NCBI GenBank assembly: GCA_020355105.1
Contig: CP070658.1
Span: 1,731,689-1,739,073, forward strand
DNA: 7,385 bases
Direction: 5' to 3'
Source of the DNA: Candidatus Thorarchaeota archaeon
GTDB taxonomy: Archaea > Asgardarchaeota > Thorarchaeia > Thorarchaeales > Thorarchaeaceae
Shown: positions 1 to 5,880 of the stretch, piece by piece
Layout of the letters: each line of letters starts with the position of its first letter
How positions within the stretch are numbered: position 1 is the stretch's first letter
Made by a program: the position numbers and the translations under genes
The notes under the pieces: generated by a model
Database searches by the model: none
What the model saw: only the letters and a program-made list of their open reading frames with translations
Told to the model about the DNA's origin: nothing

Positions 1-2
1 AT

Positions 3-683
3 GATACGAAACCTGTACATGACTTCTTGATCAAGCGTTTGAACCTGAGTCACTCTTTCGCGGAGAGCCCGACTCTTGAGAGAGTGTATGTGGACGAGAG
101 TGAATTCTCAGTTCCGGAAGGCTTGAAGAAGCATAGGCTCGTCAATCCTGAGCTATACTTCGGGCAGAAGCTGACTCTTCCTTGGATGTACGATCTTCGT
201 GCCTTTGCCAGTTCGAAGGAGATACAGCAGAATCCAGAACTGAAAGACAAGGCTGAGAGAATCGCGGATCTGGTGTTGAGTCCGGAATATCAACAACTTC
301 AACCCGGCTATGGCGTGATGAAACATGGTAGTAGATACTATGTCATTGGATGGAGCGTCCACCTTCCGAACTACACTGTACCGCCTCAGGAGAAAGCGAG
401 GCCGGACCTCTTACTAGCTCTAGAGATGATGGCACCTTTCGAAGTAGCAAGACAAAGTAGTTGGTTCAGACGTGCAATAGACTTCTTGGAGTCGCACAGT
501 ACTAGTCGTGACACGTATTTGTTCCCCAGGTCTTGGATGACTGAGAAGAAGACCGGATATTGGACTAACGGTGCCTATATGGCTCTAGAGGAGAATCGAC
601 AACGAGATCTTGCACTTGAGTGCGAGTCGACTTTCAGATTACTGAAGATCAAGCAGTTGGCAGGGATTCGCTGGGCTGGGTGA
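3..683 (+). CDS. Unrecognised soluble protein, 3' part (5'-truncated by window edge)
   Basis: The frame is open from base 3 through a possible TTG at 27 to the TGA at 681-683, with no stop upstream, so the true start is probably outside the window and at least 226 residues are visible. I do not recognise the family with confidence. The protein has no membrane segment and no signal peptide in view. It is rich in aromatic residues, with a striking patch GYGVMKHGSRYYVIGWSVH about 110 residues into the visible part. A Trp/Phe/Arg-rich helical stretch follows (SSWFRRAIDFLE), and the C-terminus carries TGYWTNGAYMALEENR then STFRLLKIKQLAG. The aromatic, helix-rich C-terminal half could belong to an alpha/alpha-toroid fold, but that is a guess from texture. 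It converges on the acyltransferase gene across a 130-bp gap with no clear terminator hairpin. The TTG at 27 is possible but has no convincing ribosome binding site. Confidence 0.75.
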   Translation, partial: DTKPVHDFLIKRLNLSHSFAESPTLERVYVDESEFSVPEGLKKHRLVNPELYFGQKLTLPWMYDLRAFASSKEIQQNPELKDKAERIADLVLSPEYQQLQPGYGVMKHGSRYYVIGWSVHLPNYTVPPQEKARPDLLLALEMMAPFEVARQSSWFRRAIDFLESHSTSRDTYLFPRSWMTEKKTGYWTNGAYMALEENRQRDLALECESTFRLLKIKQLAGIRWAG

Positions 684-813
684 TTCCTCTTTCAAGCTAC
701 ACAAGGTTTCAGAGGGAAGACTCCTTGTAATGATGATTCTAGAACTGGATGCAATTACTTCTTCTTTAGCGTCGTATACTACAGAAAGCGAGTTTGGCTA
801 CTGTAAACCTGAA

Positions 814-1860
814 TCATATTTCGCTCTTGCCAGTGAAGATCAAGGAGAGAAGTCTATTCCTGTACACAAGTAGTGTAAATGGGATTGACAGTCCAAAGGC
901 AACGACAAAACGTATGGGCCAGAAGAGTGCGAATGAGGTGGCATAGTCTGTTGCTGACAGTCCGAACAGACTTGCTATTAGAGGAACCAGATAGAAGAAA
1001 ATAGGATGAATCTCGTAGATGATCTGAGAGCCCACTCCTAGGAATTGCATCTTTCTACTGACTATGGAGGATTTGGAGAGGCTCGTTAACATGAAGATGA
1101 AGATTGTGCCAAAGGTGCCAGTGATTAGGTATAACCATCCATTTGTACCAAGCCAATCATCAGCATGACTAATGAAGCCGTTATATTGAGATGCAACAAT
1201 CAAGAAGACAAGTAGAATCACGAAGATTGCTCCATCGCGTATTCTTGAGTCTGTATGCCAGGACCTCAGACCCCTATACCTGCTGATTTCGCAGCCGACA
1301 ATACAAAATGCTGTGGCTAATAGCACGCTGTTCAATCGCCAAGGGACGAGAATTGGAGAGAATACATCAGTTATCCAAAAAGCAAGAAACGGAAGAAGAA
1401 CAACAAGTGGCCATTTTACCCTTGGATCGTAGGCATGTGTCAGCGACTCAATTACTACGAAGATTAGCAATCCAAAGTAGAGAACAGGCAGAAACCACAA
1501 GTAGGTAGGTTGTCCAGGTGGTCCCGCCCCATAGAGAAGCCAGAAGACTAGATCAATAGGTGTCAGATAGGTATCAATTGAACCTTCCAAAGGGATGAAT
1601 AGGAGCATCATAATGATGTAAATAGTGAAGTATGGAATCAAGAGTTGGCGTCCGCGGGAGATAGCATAGTACCTCAGATTCTCGCGATGTTTTTCCCCAT
1701 TATATGTCATGCCTGCCAAGACGAAATACAGTGCCATGACAAAACTAGTTACGAACGCAACCACTGACTCTAGAATTGCGTTGTCTTGCCACGGTATCAT
1801 GGAGTGGGTTAGAACCACACCGACTATTCCGACACCTTTTGAGATGTCAATCCATTCCAA
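814..1860 (-). CDS. Membrane acyltransferase, acyltransferase-3 (OafA/WecH-like) family
   Basis: This 348-residue polytopic membrane protein has about ten hydrophobic segments, roughly at residues 8-24, 33-53, 73-90, 120-139, 150-167, 179-193, 210-227, 241-261, 280-300 and 310-333. The N-terminus MEWIDISKGVGIVGVVLTH matches the family signature in which Asp, Arg/Lys and a membrane-embedded His (here D5, K8, H19) open the first helix. WFLPVLYFG near residue 122 is the usual WFLP motif. Members transfer acetyl or other acyl groups from the cytosolic side onto sugars or lipids of the cell envelope, so a glycan or lipid O-acetylase is inferred; the acceptor is unknown. The start is TTG at 1860. 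An in-frame TAA lies at 1893-1891 on this strand, no ATG or GTG lies between it and the TTG, and the next Met (residue 22) would remove the catalytic His. It is transcribed divergently from the tRNA-Gly gene and appears monocistronic in the window. Confidence 0.88.
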   Translation of the reverse strand: MEWIDISKGVGIVGVVLTHSMIPWQDNAILESVVAFVTSFVMALYFVLAGMTYNGEKHRENLRYYAISRGRQLLIPYFTIYIIMMLLFIPLEGSIDTYLTPIDLVFWLLYGAGPPGQPTYLWFLPVLYFGLLIFVVIESLTHAYDPRVKWPLVVLLPFLAFWITDVFSPILVPWRLNSVLLATAFCIVGCEISRYRGLRSWHTDSRIRDGAIFVILLVFLIVASQYNGFISHADDWLGTNGWLYLITGTFGTIFIFMLTSLSKSSIVSRKMQFLGVGSQIIYEIHPIFFYLVPLIASLFGLSATDYATSFALFWPIRFVVAFGLSIPFTLLVYRNRLLSLIFTGKSEI

Positions 1861-1888
1861 CCTTTTGCTCGTGACCAGTTCAGTCAGT

Positions 1889-1896
1889 GTTTAACA
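1889..1896 (-). promoter_or_regulatory. Candidate box A (TATA) for the acyltransferase
   Basis: On the minus strand the bases read TGTTAAAC, an archaeal TATA-like element centred about 32 bases before the TTG start. The usual 25-27 bp spacing from TATA to transcription start would put the transcript start only a few bases before the codon, giving a near-leaderless mRNA. This would explain why no clear Shine-Dalgarno precedes the TTG. It rests on sequence inspection alone. Confidence 0.35.
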
Positions 1897-1949
1897 GCTC
1901 CATCTAGACACGCTTGAAGAATGCGTAATGCTGGCTACCCTTGATAAGG

Positions 1950-1956
1950 TTTTTAA
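1950..1956 (+). promoter_or_regulatory. Box A (TATA) of the tRNA-Gly gene
   Basis: The run TTTTTAA, in the context AAGGTTTTTAACG, is centred 30 bases before the first base of tRNA-Gly. Archaeal tRNA genes are usually transcribed from a TATA box at about -26 with a short leader, so the predicted start is near base 1979-1980. Confidence 0.55.
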
Positions 1957-1966
1957 CGCTCACCAT

Positions 1967-1985
1967 CGCGTTGTGCTTCAACGCG
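1967..1985 (+). repeat. 7-bp inverted repeat overlapping the tRNA-Gly 5' end
   Basis: CGCGTTG (1967-1973) and CAACGCG (1979-1985) form a perfect 7-bp hairpin with a 5-base TGCTT loop. The right arm includes the first three bases of the tRNA acceptor stem. If a longer leader is transcribed, this hairpin would compete with the acceptor stem before the leader is removed. If transcription begins near 1979 only the right arm is made and the structure could matter only as DNA. It may also be coincidental. Confidence 0.4.
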
Positions 1986-2090
1986 CTCGTTGTCTAGGGG
2001 CTATGATGGATCCCTGCCAATGCGCGGGGGTTTATCCCTCGGAACCGTAGAACGGATCCGGCCCGGGTTCGAATCCCGGCGAGCGCACCA
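1983..2090 (+). tRNA. tRNA-Gly(GCC) with a 33-nt intron at 37/38
   Basis: The acceptor stem GCGCTCG (1983-1989) pairs fully with CGAGCGC (2080-2086), followed by discriminator A and an encoded CCA (2088-2090). The D-arm is 1992-2007. The anticodon stem GATCC (2009-2013) pairs perfectly with GGATC (2054-2058) once bases 2020-2052 are removed. The mature loop is then C-T-G-C-C-A-C with anticodon GCC (2016-2018), the typical archaeal glycine loop. The variable region has four bases (2059-2062), and the T-arm is CCGGG-TTCGAAT-CCCGG (2063-2079). All parts needed for function are present. The last 28 bases are duplicated at 5881-5908, which marks this gene as a likely integration site. Without the intron, a gene finder might miss it or misplace the anticodon. 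Confidence 0.95.
2020..2052 (+). other. tRNA-Gly intron with bulge-helix-bulge splice core
   Basis: The 33-base intron lies between tRNA positions 37 (A2019) and 38 (C2053), the canonical archaeal site. Bases CTGC (2014-2017, exon) pair with GTAG (2047-2050, intron) through C-G, U-A, G-U and C-G, giving the central four-pair helix. The 3' bulge is AA/C (2051-2053) and the 5' bulge is CA/A (2018-2020). The inner helix does not start directly after the 5' bulge. A hairpin at 2025-2030 with 2036-2041 (loop TTTAT) is separated from the core by an internal loop, so the motif is relaxed. Cleavage by the archaeal tRNA splicing endonuclease is inferred. Confidence 0.8.
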
Positions 2091-2092
2091 CT
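2063..2092 (+). repeat. Left copy of 30-bp direct repeat (attL-like, tRNA T-arm to CCA)
   Basis: Bases 2063-2092 are identical to 5881-5910. The repeat covers the whole T-arm, the 3' acceptor strand, the discriminator and CCA of tRNA-Gly, plus two bases (CT). It starts exactly at the first T-stem base; the bases before it differ (GC here, TT at the other copy). The repeat lies wholly in the second exon, so integration here leaves the intron and splice sites untouched. The position and length are typical of attachment sites of tRNA-targeting tyrosine integrases. Confidence 0.8.
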
Positions 2093-2179
2093 TCTCTGTT
2101 GTAAAATGCAGCATTCGCATCTGAAACTACTGCAGGATTATGGTATCAATTTCTTGGGAACATTAATGGATGAAACGCT

Positions 2180-2196
2180 CTTGTTTGTTGTACAAG
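2180..2196. promoter_or_regulatory. Candidate operator before the Lrp-type regulator
   Basis: CTTGT (2180-2184) and ACAAG (2192-2196) form an inverted repeat whose right part also contains the perfect 8-bp palindrome TTGTACAA (2188-2195). It lies 56 bases before the regulator ATG. An A/T-rich ATTAAT at 2162-2167 could be the box A, which would put the transcript start within the palindrome. Lrp-family proteins commonly repress themselves by binding such sites. A related inverted repeat precedes the ABC genes (3192-3215). The assignment is from pattern only. Confidence 0.35.
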
Positions 2197-2251
2197 CTGG
2201 ATGACTTGCCAATCAAAACCTTCATGAATCTGATTGTTAATAGTGCTTTCA

Positions 2252-3172
2252 ATGCCCCAACTAGACCATATTGACAAGAAGATTCTTGGCATTCTAGTTT
2301 ATGACTGCAGAACTCCGTATCGAGAGATTGCCAAATCTCTGGGAATGTCCGCTACTGCCATCAAGAGTAGAGTCGATGAAATGGTTGCTTCTGGAGTCAT
2401 AACAGACTTCGTTGTTGAGTTTTCGTCAGCCATGATTGGCTCAGAGGTCATGATGTTGTGGCTTAAAACAGATGGCACAGAGGATAGAGAGCAGTTCATT
2501 TCAGAGATTGGAAAGAACAGAGGCGTCATGCAGATTGCCCCCTTTTATGGAGGAGACTATCTGGTACTTGTAGAGTATACAAGCTCGCTCGAGCTGGCGA
2601 CTCTTGCTGAAGCTTTCAAGAGCAATCCATATGTCAGTTTCACTGAAATGCATACTCTACTTGAAGTCATGCAACGAGGTAGGAAGACAATCCTAACGAA
2701 TCTTCAGCTAAGGGTCCTCAAAGCACTCCTTAAAGATGCCAGGATGCTGATTAGTGATATCGCAAAAGAAACTGGTCTGACAGTGCGGATCGTTCGAAGG
2801 ACGTTGCGAGAACTGAAAGAGAGCGAGGCAATTAGGTTCTCGCTCAGATGGCGTCTCAATGTGGGTGAAAGGGTTACCTTCTTTCTAAAACTGAAATGGG
2901 ACTCAAAGCAAGCCTCAAGGAACGAAATCAAGGAAATGCTGTTGAAAAACTATGAGGATGAACTCTGGGATATTCTTGTATCTGTAAGTGACCCGATTCT
3001 GATTGGTATTGCAATTGTTGACAACCTGAATAATGTCGACATGATTACAAACGAGATTAGGTCGCACCCTGGTATACTATATTCTGACGCCTTCATTTAC
3101 AGACCCCCATATAACTACAAGAGCATCAAGAGACTCAGTCTTGAGGAAGCCGTTCAGGCGGCTGGAGTCTAG
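2252..3172 (+). CDS. Lrp/AsnC-type regulator with two tandem HTH-sensor units
   Basis: The protein has 306 residues from ATG 2252. A TTG at 2234 would add six residues, but the ATG gives the classic Lrp opening LDHIDKKILGIL. Residues 4-52 form the first winged helix-turn-helix (YREIAKSLGMSATAIKSRVDEM as the HTH core). Residues 63-138 look like a beta-alpha-beta-beta-alpha-beta RAM/AsnC ligand domain (SEVMMLWLKT, GGDYLVLVEY). Residues 148-196 form a second HTH (LQLRVLKALLKDARMLISDI onward), and 205-285 a second, more divergent sensor domain (VTFFLKLKW, PILIGIAIVD). Ordinary Lrp proteins are about 150 residues, so this is a fused double unit that could make an Lrp dimer from one chain. As the first gene inside the putative island, 139 bp before the ABC genes, it probably controls them and itself in response to a small ligand. 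No ligand can be inferred. Confidence 0.85.
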   Translation: MPQLDHIDKKILGILVYDCRTPYREIAKSLGMSATAIKSRVDEMVASGVITDFVVEFSSAMIGSEVMMLWLKTDGTEDREQFISEIGKNRGVMQIAPFYGGDYLVLVEYTSSLELATLAEAFKSNPYVSFTEMHTLLEVMQRGRKTILTNLQLRVLKALLKDARMLISDIAKETGLTVRIVRRTLRELKESEAIRFSLRWRLNVGERVTFFLKLKWDSKQASRNEIKEMLLKNYEDELWDILVSVSDPILIGIAIVDNLNNVDMITNEIRSHPGILYSDAFIYRPPYNYKSIKRLSLEEAVQAAGV

Positions 3173-3191
3173 ATTGACTCAATTCAGCCAC

Positions 3192-3215
3192 TTTGTAAGA
3201 TATGTTCTTTACAAA
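3192..3215. promoter_or_regulatory. Inverted repeat before the ABC genes, candidate operator
   Basis: TTTGTAA (3192-3198) and TTACAAA (3209-3215) form a perfect 7-bp inverted repeat separated by ten bases. It sits between the regulator stop and the first ABC reading frame, 96 bases before its ATG. The half-site TTTGT/ACAAA resembles the CTTGT/ACAAG element before the regulator gene, so one protein could bind both. A weak hairpin terminator for the regulator transcript is an alternative, but the stem is A/T-rich and no T-run follows. Confidence 0.35.
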
Positions 3216-3311
3216 ATGACGCTCTTGGAGCCTCTTCTGATGTTTCTTTCAACTTCATTTCTAACACAGCTAGATATCCTGTTTTTGCAGATGCTAGCCT
3301 CGTGAATCACC

Positions 3312-3581
3312 ATGACAGAATTACGAGAAAAAGCGAAGGAAAATGAAACCCAAACCGCAACTGAAATCCACGGGCTCAGCAAATCCTTTGGAAACTTCTA
3401 CTCGGTGAAGGGGCTTAAGCTACAGATCCCGAAGAACTCGGTCTTCGCATTCTCGAGTCCAAACGATGCTGGTAAGACGACCACGATCAAGCTGTTCTTG
3501 GGTTTGAGTCGGCTAACATCGAGCGGCAGAGCAATTCTTGGTCATGACTTCACAATGGAGAACAAAATAATCTTTGTCTAG
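3312..3581 (+). pseudogene. Truncated ABC-transporter ATPase remnant
   Basis: The 89-residue frame begins like an ABC ATPase: IHGLSKSFGNFYSVKGLKLQ is the usual first two strands with the aromatic A-loop region. It stops (TAG 3579-3581) just after the third strand (GHDFTMENKIIFV), before any Q-loop, signature motif, Walker B or switch His. Its Walker A is degraded: SPNDAGKTT at residues 49-57 in place of GPNGAGKTT, so two invariant glycines are lost. It therefore cannot be a working ATPase. It is followed 13 bases later by a complete paralogous ATPase, suggesting a decayed tandem copy or the scar of a deletion joining two ATPase genes. It is not a copy of the start of the downstream gene; the two share only family-level similarity. 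A coupling role for its translation is possible because its stop overlaps the next gene's ribosome binding site. Confidence 0.8.
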
Positions 3582-3587
3582 GAAGGT
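3580..3587 (+). promoter_or_regulatory. Shine-Dalgarno deciding the ABC ATPase start
   Basis: AGGAAGGT lies seven bases before the TTG at 3595, the same spacing as the strong GGAGGTG before the permease. It favours TTG 3595 over the upstream TTG at 3574, which has nothing comparable. The element overlaps the TAG stop of the truncated ATPase frame, so ribosomes ending there could restart on the intact gene. Confidence 0.6.
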
Positions 3588-3594
3588 AAAGAAA

Positions 3595-4536
3595 TTGGAT
3601 GAAGTGATTATTGAAGATTTAACCAAGAGATTTGGCGACTTAACAGCCGTCGATCATCTTGAGCTAAATGTCCCTGAGGGCTCGATCTACGGGCTCCTAG
3701 GGCCAAATGGAGCGGGCAAGTCTACAACAATTCGACTCCTTTGCACACTCCTCAAACCAAGTGAAGGCACAGCATCCGTAGGGGGCTTTGACATCATCGA
3801 ATCACCAGTAAGTGTTCGAGAAATAATCGGTGTAATGCCAGAAGAGAGCAATCATACCCTCTATGCTACAATGTCTACCTATGATAACCTGGAGTACTTT
3901 GGAAGGCTTTATGGAGTTCCTGAAGCGGAGATACCAGGAAGGATAGAGGAGCTGCTGACTTTCATGGGACTCTGGGAACGAAAGGATGATCCTGCTGGAG
4001 AGTTAAGCACAGGCAATCGCCAGCGTCTTGCTCTATGTCGTGCATTACTCCACCGACCAAGAGTGGTCCTAATGGATGAACCGACATCTGCATTAGACCC
4101 AATTGCTGCAAAAAAGGTTCGAGAACTTATCATTAGTCTTGCTGCGAAATATAGACAGACATTCTTCATCAACTCACACAATCTAGCGGAGGTTCAGAGG
4201 ATGTGTGGAAGGATTGCAATCATCGACAAGGGTCGGATCTTGCTCAATGGCAAGACTAAGGAGCTTCGGTCTAAATTGCAGGCTAGCCAGAATTTCACGA
4301 TTCGTGTCAATGATGACTTGGAAAAGGCTCTCTCTATTGCTAGGTCTATGGACTTCGTGACATCTGCTGAAGAAGAAGTCGACTCTATTAGGGTAACTAT
4401 CGAGGATCCACTAGGCAATAACTCAACCCTGATGCGGTCGTTGCTGTCAGAGGGCGTACAAATCTTCGAATTTGCAGAACAAGAAACGACATTGGAAGAC
4501 CTGTACCTTGATGTCATAAAGGGAGGTGTCACGTAA
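3595..4536 (+). CDS. ABC transporter ATP-binding protein (NatA/DrrA-like exporter type)
   Basis: With the TTG 3595 start the protein has 313 residues (320 if TTG 3574 is used). It is a complete nucleotide-binding domain: Walker A GPNGAGKST at 36-44, a Q-loop region VMPEE at 80-84 with Glu instead of Gln (common in this exporter group), signature LSTGNRQ at 137-143 (second Gly replaced by Thr), Walker B VVLMDEP at 157-163, D-loop SALD at 165-168 and switch His195 in INSHN. A C-terminal extension of about 100 residues after the NBD is typical of ATPases paired with ABC-2 permeases. It should hydrolyse ATP at the inner membrane face to drive export by the permease encoded next. Its stop overlaps the permease ATG by one base (TAATG), implying translational coupling. 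The substrate is unknown; drug, lipid and sodium exporters all occur in the family. Confidence 0.93.
   Translation: MDEVIIEDLTKRFGDLTAVDHLELNVPEGSIYGLLGPNGAGKSTTIRLLCTLLKPSEGTASVGGFDIIESPVSVREIIGVMPEESNHTLYATMSTYDNLEYFGRLYGVPEAEIPGRIEELLTFMGLWERKDDPAGELSTGNRQRLALCRALLHRPRVVLMDEPTSALDPIAAKKVRELIISLAAKYRQTFFINSHNLAEVQRMCGRIAIIDKGRILLNGKTKELRSKLQASQNFTIRVNDDLEKALSIARSMDFVTSAEEEVDSIRVTIEDPLGNNSTLMRSLLSEGVQIFEFAEQETTLEDLYLDVIKGGVT
4522..4528 (+). promoter_or_regulatory. Strong Shine-Dalgarno for the permease
   Basis: GGAGGTG ends seven bases before the ATG at 4536 and lies inside the end of the ATPase gene. It shows that this organism uses Shine-Dalgarno initiation inside operons and supports the same rule for the other starts chosen here. 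Confidence 0.7.
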
Positions 4537-5291
4537 TGGCTCTAAGGAAATCGATGCTCGTTGCCAGAGCTGACTTACGAATGGCAATGAAAGTGAAGAT
4601 GGTCAAGTATGGTCTGATTATAATGTCCGCAATGGCACCAATTATGCTAATTGGACTTGTCTTATTGCTGGCATTATCTGCGCCTGCAGTTGCAGCCCCT
4701 GTCATAGCAATGCTGGATCCAATGATTTCACCTGTGATTGGAATAATGGTCATCGTTCCAGCGTCTATGATTTCTGCAAATGCCCTTGTAGGTGAAAAAG
4801 AACAGAACACACTTGAGCCGCTCCTATGCACACCTTTGACAGATCGTGAACTCCTGATTGGCAAAGTATTGAGCTCATTCATCCCGACCATCACTCTACT
4901 ACTTGGATCAGTCATTGTCACTGAGATTGCCACGAATATTATACTCACCTCTGTAGGAGCTGAGGTAATCCTATTTCCAGGAGTTTCCAGTCTGTTTCTA
5001 CTTCTGGTAGCAGGTCCCATTCTAATTGCGGCAGTGGTATCGGTGATGGTTCTCATCAGTGGGAAAGTCAAGCGTGTTTATGAGGCCTATCAGTCCTCTG
5101 GAGTAGTCGTTATGGTCTTTCTGATTCCCCTGATTCTACCCATGTTGTCAATGAATAGTGGAGGAACTGCGGACATCAGCCTTGTCTGGTTGTCTAACAT
5201 TTTCACACTACTTTTCGCATCTGTACTGGCAATTGTCACATGGACTCTGGCAATTAGGAGATTCAACCGTGATAGGATAGTATCAATGTAG
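4536..5291 (+). CDS. ABC-2 type transporter permease
   Basis: This 251-residue membrane protein has about six hydrophobic segments, roughly at residues 26-48, 64-84, 111-134, 151-175, 187-206 and 218-240. Between the second and third segments is the family hallmark GEKEQNTLEPLLCTPLTDRE (86-105), followed by LLIGK; it corresponds to the E-x-G-T-L-E/TP/ELLLGK coupling region of ABC-2 permeases that contacts the ATPase. The basic, amphipathic N-terminus (residues 1-25) matches the cytosolic elbow helix. ABC-2 exporters work as dimers; with one permease gene here a homodimer with two ATPase copies is the simplest arrangement. It is coupled to the ATPase by the overlapping TAATG and is followed 44 bases later by a small unknown gene. 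What it exports cannot be read from the sequence. Confidence 0.9.
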   Translation: MALRKSMLVARADLRMAMKVKMVKYGLIIMSAMAPIMLIGLVLLLALSAPAVAAPVIAMLDPMISPVIGIMVIVPASMISANALVGEKEQNTLEPLLCTPLTDRELLIGKVLSSFIPTITLLLGSVIVTEIATNIILTSVGAEVILFPGVSSLFLLLVAGPILIAAVVSVMVLISGKVKRVYEAYQSSGVVVMVFLIPLILPMLSMNSGGTADISLVWLSNIFTLLFASVLAIVTWTLAIRRFNRDRIVSM

Positions 5292-5322
5292 TGTGTAACC
5301 TGATTGAACTGAGCTGTAGTTT

Positions 5323-5326
5323 GGAG
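5323..5326 (+). promoter_or_regulatory. Shine-Dalgarno deciding the small-gene start
   Basis: GGAG lies nine bases before ATG 5336. The alternative GTG at 5291 overlaps the permease stop by one base but has no ribosome binding site of this kind. Confidence 0.5.
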
Positions 5327-5335
5327 AAACAGGAA

Positions 5336-5722
5336 ATGAATACACACGAGATGATGGAGAGGTTCCGGCAGTTCGCCTCTGCTGACCTCTCCTTCATCAT
5401 TCCCAATCGGATGCATCAGGTTTCAGAGGTCCTTCTCAAGACCGACGTAGTGCGCATCATCCTGACGAGATATGACTACAGAACAGAAAGCCTTGATGTT
5501 GATGTTGAGGTTTCTTTGCCCTTCCTGCCAGCAACTTCCGGGATTATGTCAACACAGGAATACATAGACAGTGTGATTACCACCCTTGAGTATCTGAAAC
5601 GTCTCATTTTCATCGGGTTCAGCTTGGAGGTGCTCCAAGAAGAGGGCATCCTCATAGCCTCCGCTGCTTTGAATTTGGAGACGAAGGAGTACGTATTCAA
5701 AGCCCTTAGGCCTCCGGACTGA
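5336..5722 (+). CDS. Small unknown protein, last gene of the ABC cassette
   Basis: The protein has 128 residues from ATG 5336, or 143 from a GTG at 5291 that overlaps the permease stop. I do not recognise it. It has no membrane segment, no signal peptide and no cysteine-rich or catalytic motif. The composition suggests a compact alpha/beta fold: a helical start (EMMERFRQFASADLSF), a strand-rich middle (VVRIILTRYDY, SLDVDVEVSLPF), a helix (STQEYIDSVITTLEYLKRL), then strands (IGFSLEVLQEEG, ILIASAALNLETKEYVFKAL). Its location directly after the permease on the same strand suggests co-transcription, so a cytosolic accessory or regulator of the exporter, or an immunity or cargo-binding factor, is conceivable. 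None of these is shown by the sequence. The 158 bases after it, up to the second repeat copy, contain no gene I can support. Confidence 0.75.
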   Translation: MNTHEMMERFRQFASADLSFIIPNRMHQVSEVLLKTDVVRIILTRYDYRTESLDVDVEVSLPFLPATSGIMSTQEYIDSVITTLEYLKRLIFIGFSLEVLQEEGILIASAALNLETKEYVFKALRPPD

Positions 5723-5880
5723 TTATCCACTGCTCGTCAGATTCTGAATCCTAAGATGTGAGGGAGCGGATTAATCTGTAAAGGACTTCAAGGGCCCTGA
5801 TTCCCGAGAAAGTGAAGAAATCTTTGGGGTATATTGTGAACAACGGCGGAAGTATCAAGGTAGATTATGTACCCTATGTT

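Noticed and set aside
1308..1508. A 66-residue plus-strand frame inside the acyltransferase gene
   Set aside because: It is antisense to well-defined transmembrane segments of the acyltransferase and has no start signal.
3574..3594. TTG 3574 as start of the intact ABC ATPase, overlapping the remnant by 8 bases
   Set aside because: It adds seven residues not typical of the family and lacks a ribosome binding site, while TTG 3595 has AGGAAGGT seven bases upstream; it is not strictly excluded.
4529..5071. A 180-residue minus-strand frame opposite the permease
   Set aside because: Ser/Thr/Ile-rich composition is typical of the reverse complement of a membrane protein gene; the plus-strand ABC-2 permease has clear family motifs.
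5291..5335. GTG 5291 start of the small gene, overlapping the permease stop
   Set aside because: ATG 5336 has GGAG nine bases upstream; the extra 15 residues look like untranslated spacer.
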